Origin: an uncultured Lachnospiraceae bacterium
GTDB taxonomy: Bacteria > Bacillota > Clostridia > Lachnospirales > Lachnospiraceae
Length of the DNA: 64,000 nucleotides
Direction of reading: 5' to 3'
Assembly (NCBI GenBank): GCA_949472775.1
Contig: CASWVG010000005.1
Location: forward strand, 42,468 to 106,467
The first letter of the stretch is position 1, and each line of letters begins with the position of its first letter. A model generated the notes under the pieces. The model was not told the DNA's origin and searched no databases. It was given only the letters and a program-made list of their open reading frames with translations. The position numbers and the translations under genes are program-made. Shown in pieces: positions 61,741 to 64,000 of the stretch.

Positions 61741-61796
61741 CCAGCAAGCACCGGCCCAGGCGATGGCTGTCCCCAGGGATTTAAATTTATAATCCC

Positions 61797-62243
61797 TCAC
61801 ATTTCACCGCCCTCCTGCATCGTCATGTCAAAAATCGTTTCCTCCACAACTTTCACACATTCATCAACCTGTTTTTTTATTTCATTGCCCCAGAACCGGA
61901 TAACTGTCCATCCTTCAAACAGTAATCTTTTATTTATTTCATCATCCCGCTCTTTATTACGGGATATCTTGCTGATCCAGAATTCACTGTTATTGCTTTT
62001 CTCCAGTCTCGGTTTTAATACCTCCCAATCCTTCCCATGAAAAAATTCACCGTCGCAGAAAATTGCGATCTTATACTTTGTCAATACAATGTCCGGGCTG
62101 CCCGGAAGCCTTTTATCATTCTTTCGATATCGGTAGCCCTTTTTCCACAAAGCCTTTCTCAATTTAACTTCAATCTCTGTATCCTTTCCGTGGATATTTT
62201 TCATGTTCTTATGCCGCTGCTCTCTCGTCAAAACATCCGCCAT
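61797..62243 (-). CDS. Very short patch repair (Vsr)-like endonuclease
   Basis: 148 residues from ATG 62243 (MADVLTREQRHKNMKNIHGK), with a GGGGTGA site. Vsr nicks beside T:G mismatches left by m5C deamination. RSxNM-like start (HKNMKNIHGKDTEIE), the catalytic Asp in LPGSPDIVL, FFHG and FWISKISRNKERD match. The usual zinc-type CFWH segment reads DGEFFHGKDW, so this is a divergent member. It is 16 bp downstream of the LlaJI-family gene, which suggests the restriction system uses m5C methylation encoded outside the window. Confidence 0.92.
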   Translation of the reverse strand: MADVLTREQRHKNMKNIHGKDTEIEVKLRKALWKKGYRYRKNDKRLPGSPDIVLTKYKIAIFCDGEFFHGKDWEVLKPRLEKSNNSEFWISKISRNKERDDEINKRLLFEGWTVIRFWGNEIKKQVDECVKVVEETIFDMTMQEGGEM

Positions 62244-62259
62244 AAAATCACCCCAACAA

Positions 62260-63480
62260 TCAGCCTGCAATCAGCTTCGCCAGCTTTTCCATCTCTCTTT
62301 TATCCTGCCGCGTATTTATCTTCATCAGCGTTTTGACATCCACAAGAATACCCTGAATATGCTGGTACGCTTTTGACCCGTCGTTCCAGCCGCCGGCAGC
62401 CTCGCCTATTTTAATCATTGCCGGATGATCCGCGGCATTATTTTCCGCAGAGTCAAAGGGCATCAGAAACGCATTGTATACTTTCATGTCATCTCCATGC
62501 TTCTCCTTAAACTTTGGTTCATAAGCCACGTATTCTCCGTATATAATCTGCTTGGCGATAGACTGGGAATCGGGAAGGTCGCACAGGCTTCTGGTCACTC
62601 CATATTTATAATATTTTGCATCAAGAATATATACATCCTTTCCCAACACCATAATTGTGTCCGGTCTCAATGGCAGGTTCTCATGTCCGGTTCCCTTTAC
62701 ATGCCATTCTGTTCTTGGGAAATATTTCGCTTTTTCCTGGATGCCGAATACTTTGTCAATCATTTTTTCCCAGACATACTCAAAGCGGTACGTACCATAG
62801 CGATAGTTCTTGTCTGAATCTTTGTCCCCTTTATAGTCGATAACCGCAAGCATATGTCTGAAAAGCATTTTATTTCTATCATTAAAAGTATGACAGATTT
62901 TCTCGCTAAGTACAGACCGGAACACCTTTTCTTTCTTGATTATCCGCGGCTTTTTCGGCATTGACGCGGTAAACAGCCAGCCTATCCGCTCAAAACTTTC
63001 ATACACACAATACTCGTGTATCCATGTGATCAGTTCATTTTCCTTTACGCTGTTTTTCCTGGTGACAAAGTCAAGATAAAAAACATCCGTATCCTGCACA
63101 TACGGCTTCTGGCTTTTTATTGTCCTGCTCCAGTTGATCTTACCTGTTTTTGCTGTCTTATAGGAAACTTCCTGTTCCCGGTAATATCCTCTCGCAAGAA
63201 AATCTTTTATGAGAAACAGATATGACTGCAGGGGAAACTCCACCTCATCAAACCTGTGCTCCGGTCCTGCCAGTTCTGAATCTTTTCGCTCCGTGTTTGC
63301 CGCAAGTGTTCGAAACAGCAGCATGATATCTTTTCGCAGTTCCTTATTGTCCTCCGAAATATGGTAACCCATCGGAAAGCTGATACTGATATCGCCGTCC
63401 TCGCATTTCATCCCGACAAAGGTTTCCCGCCCGTAATTGGAATTTATCCTGCACTTACTGCTTATATCGGCTTCCCGCAA
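62260..63480 (-). CDS. LlaJI-family (McrC-like) restriction endonuclease subunit
   Basis: 406 residues from a TTG codon at 63480 with GGGGGTG 5 nt upstream. The C-terminal PD-(D/E)xK-type nuclease segment shows LPLRPDTIMVL and VYILDAKYYKYG (D then DAKYY). The overall order matches the LlaJI R2/McrC-type subunit that teams with a McrB-like GTPase, encoded just upstream. It should cut foreign DNA in a GTP-dependent manner; recognition sequence cannot be inferred. Confidence 0.88.
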   Translation of the reverse strand: MREADISSKCRINSNYGRETFVGMKCEDGDISISFPMGYHISEDNKELRKDIMLLFRTLAANTERKDSELAGPEHRFDEVEFPLQSYLFLIKDFLARGYYREQEVSYKTAKTGKINWSRTIKSQKPYVQDTDVFYLDFVTRKNSVKENELITWIHEYCVYESFERIGWLFTASMPKKPRIIKKEKVFRSVLSEKICHTFNDRNKMLFRHMLAVIDYKGDKDSDKNYRYGTYRFEYVWEKMIDKVFGIQEKAKYFPRTEWHVKGTGHENLPLRPDTIMVLGKDVYILDAKYYKYGVTRSLCDLPDSQSIAKQIIYGEYVAYEPKFKEKHGDDMKVYNAFLMPFDSAENNAADHPAMIKIGEAAGGWNDGSKAYQHIQGILVDVKTLMKINTRQDKREMEKLAKLIAG

Positions 63481-63497
63481 AAAGTCACCCCCGCCCT

Positions 63498-64000
63498 TTA
63501 ATCCGCACGATCATGCGCATGGTCCGTCTGCATTCTGGCGTGCATTTTACCATATACATTGGATCGCAGCACCGCTTCCAGCTTATCACCCGCAGCGCTT
63601 TCATAGGCTGCGACAACATCTTCCAGAGACTTACAATTTTCATGGAATACTGCTGTCCTGTCCATCTTGAAAGCGTCATCCCACAGATATTTGAGCACCT
63701 TTTCACAGAATCTGTCCGCTGCCAGCTCTTTCTTCTTCGCAAAATATACACCCAGCCGCTTGTCCTCGGAGCTTGCCAGATCGATGTTCGTCTCAAGCAC
63801 CATTTCGTTAATCACCGTGGCGAAAGCACCCCAGTTGATCCCGGTGCCTGCTATCATATCCTTTGCGTGTTCAGACTGATCAAACCGGTTTTTTATCAGT
63901 CGCATAACCCATCTTCTCTGGAACGCGGTATCTAAAGTAAACACGTTCTGGTCCGCCGTGTTCATGGTCGCCAGAATATACATATTGGAGGGGATCCTTA
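63498..64000 (-). CDS. McrB-family AAA+ GTPase, C-terminal part (cut by window edge)
   Basis: The visible part begins RIPSNMYILATMNTADQNV, the McrB sensor-type MNTADR-like motif, followed by LDTAFQRRWVMR (arginine finger region) and an alpha-helical lid to the end. The P-loop and DNA-binding N-terminus lie beyond the right edge. It translocates or assembles as a GTP-driven motor with the LlaJI/McrC-type nuclease 17 bp downstream. Confidence 0.9.
   Translation of the reverse strand, partial: RIPSNMYILATMNTADQNVFTLDTAFQRRWVMRLIKNRFDQSEHAKDMIAGTGINWGAFATVINEMVLETNIDLASSEDKRLGVYFAKKKELAADRFCEKVLKYLWDDAFKMDRTAVFHENCKSLEDVVAAYESAAGDKLEAVLRSNVYGKMHARMQTDHAHDRAD

Overview
The window reads as chromosomal DNA of an anaerobic, endospore-forming Clostridia member, most likely Lachnospiraceae. 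Supporting signs are spoVT and spoVG, a T-box leader on ileS, the GlgC/GlgD pair, a DnaD/DnaC replication pair, low-copy accessory carbohydrate genes and base composition that looks close to half GC. No rRNA, tRNA, CRISPR array or insertion sequence was found. The species call is inference from gene families, not from a marker gene.

Left part (1-6.3 kb): the start of glycogen phosphorylase runs off the edge. It follows an Ile-specific T-box controlling a long, IleS2-type isoleucyl-tRNA synthetase, then a secreted amidase/deacetylase fusion. Upstream of the fusion gene is an 88-bp array of eight 11-bp elements, the architecture expected for an OmpR-family regulator.

Centre-left (6.3-25.6 kb): the most unusual part is one long minus-strand run of 15 genes with gaps of 0-117 bp and many 4-bp overlaps. 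It encodes a PilZ-bearing cellulose-synthase-like glycosyltransferase, a membrane protein with a repeated Pro/Glu/Ser-rich linker, an MBOAT protein and a DHHW/AlgX-like protein, a GH5 glycanase, a ComEC-like metallohydrolase, two separate copies of a VTC + DUF4956 + CotH triad, an FG-GAP-like secreted protein, an OmpR/histidine-kinase pair and a secreted protein of unknown function. This looks like a c-di-GMP-responsive extracellular polysaccharide locus. Both acyltransfer proteins have substitutions at the residues normally considered catalytic. A diguanylate cyclase lies separately at 43-44 kb.

Centre (25.8-48 kb): sugar metabolism (BadF-type kinase divergent from LacI regulator + GH4 glycosidase; 1-phosphofructokinase-type kinase; GH13 glucosidase), NAD salvage (pncB), spoVT, a small frame-disrupted tail-anchored gene, nitroreductase, carbonic anhydrase + AEC transporter, D-Ala-D-Ala ligase with a membrane-anchored Mur ligase, a 33-residue small protein, a LytTR/GHKL two-component pair with long direct repeats upstream, and an ECF sigma/anti-sigma-like/zinc-ribbon operon.

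Right part (48-64 kb): housekeeping genes mfd, pth, spoVG (with a long structured leader), glgD-glgC, murC, dnaD-dnaC (preceded by a cluster of DnaA-box-like 9-mers), prs and queT (preceded by a probable preQ1 riboswitch). The window ends in a restriction island on the minus strand: McrB-type GTPase (partial), LlaJI-family endonuclease and Vsr-like endonuclease.
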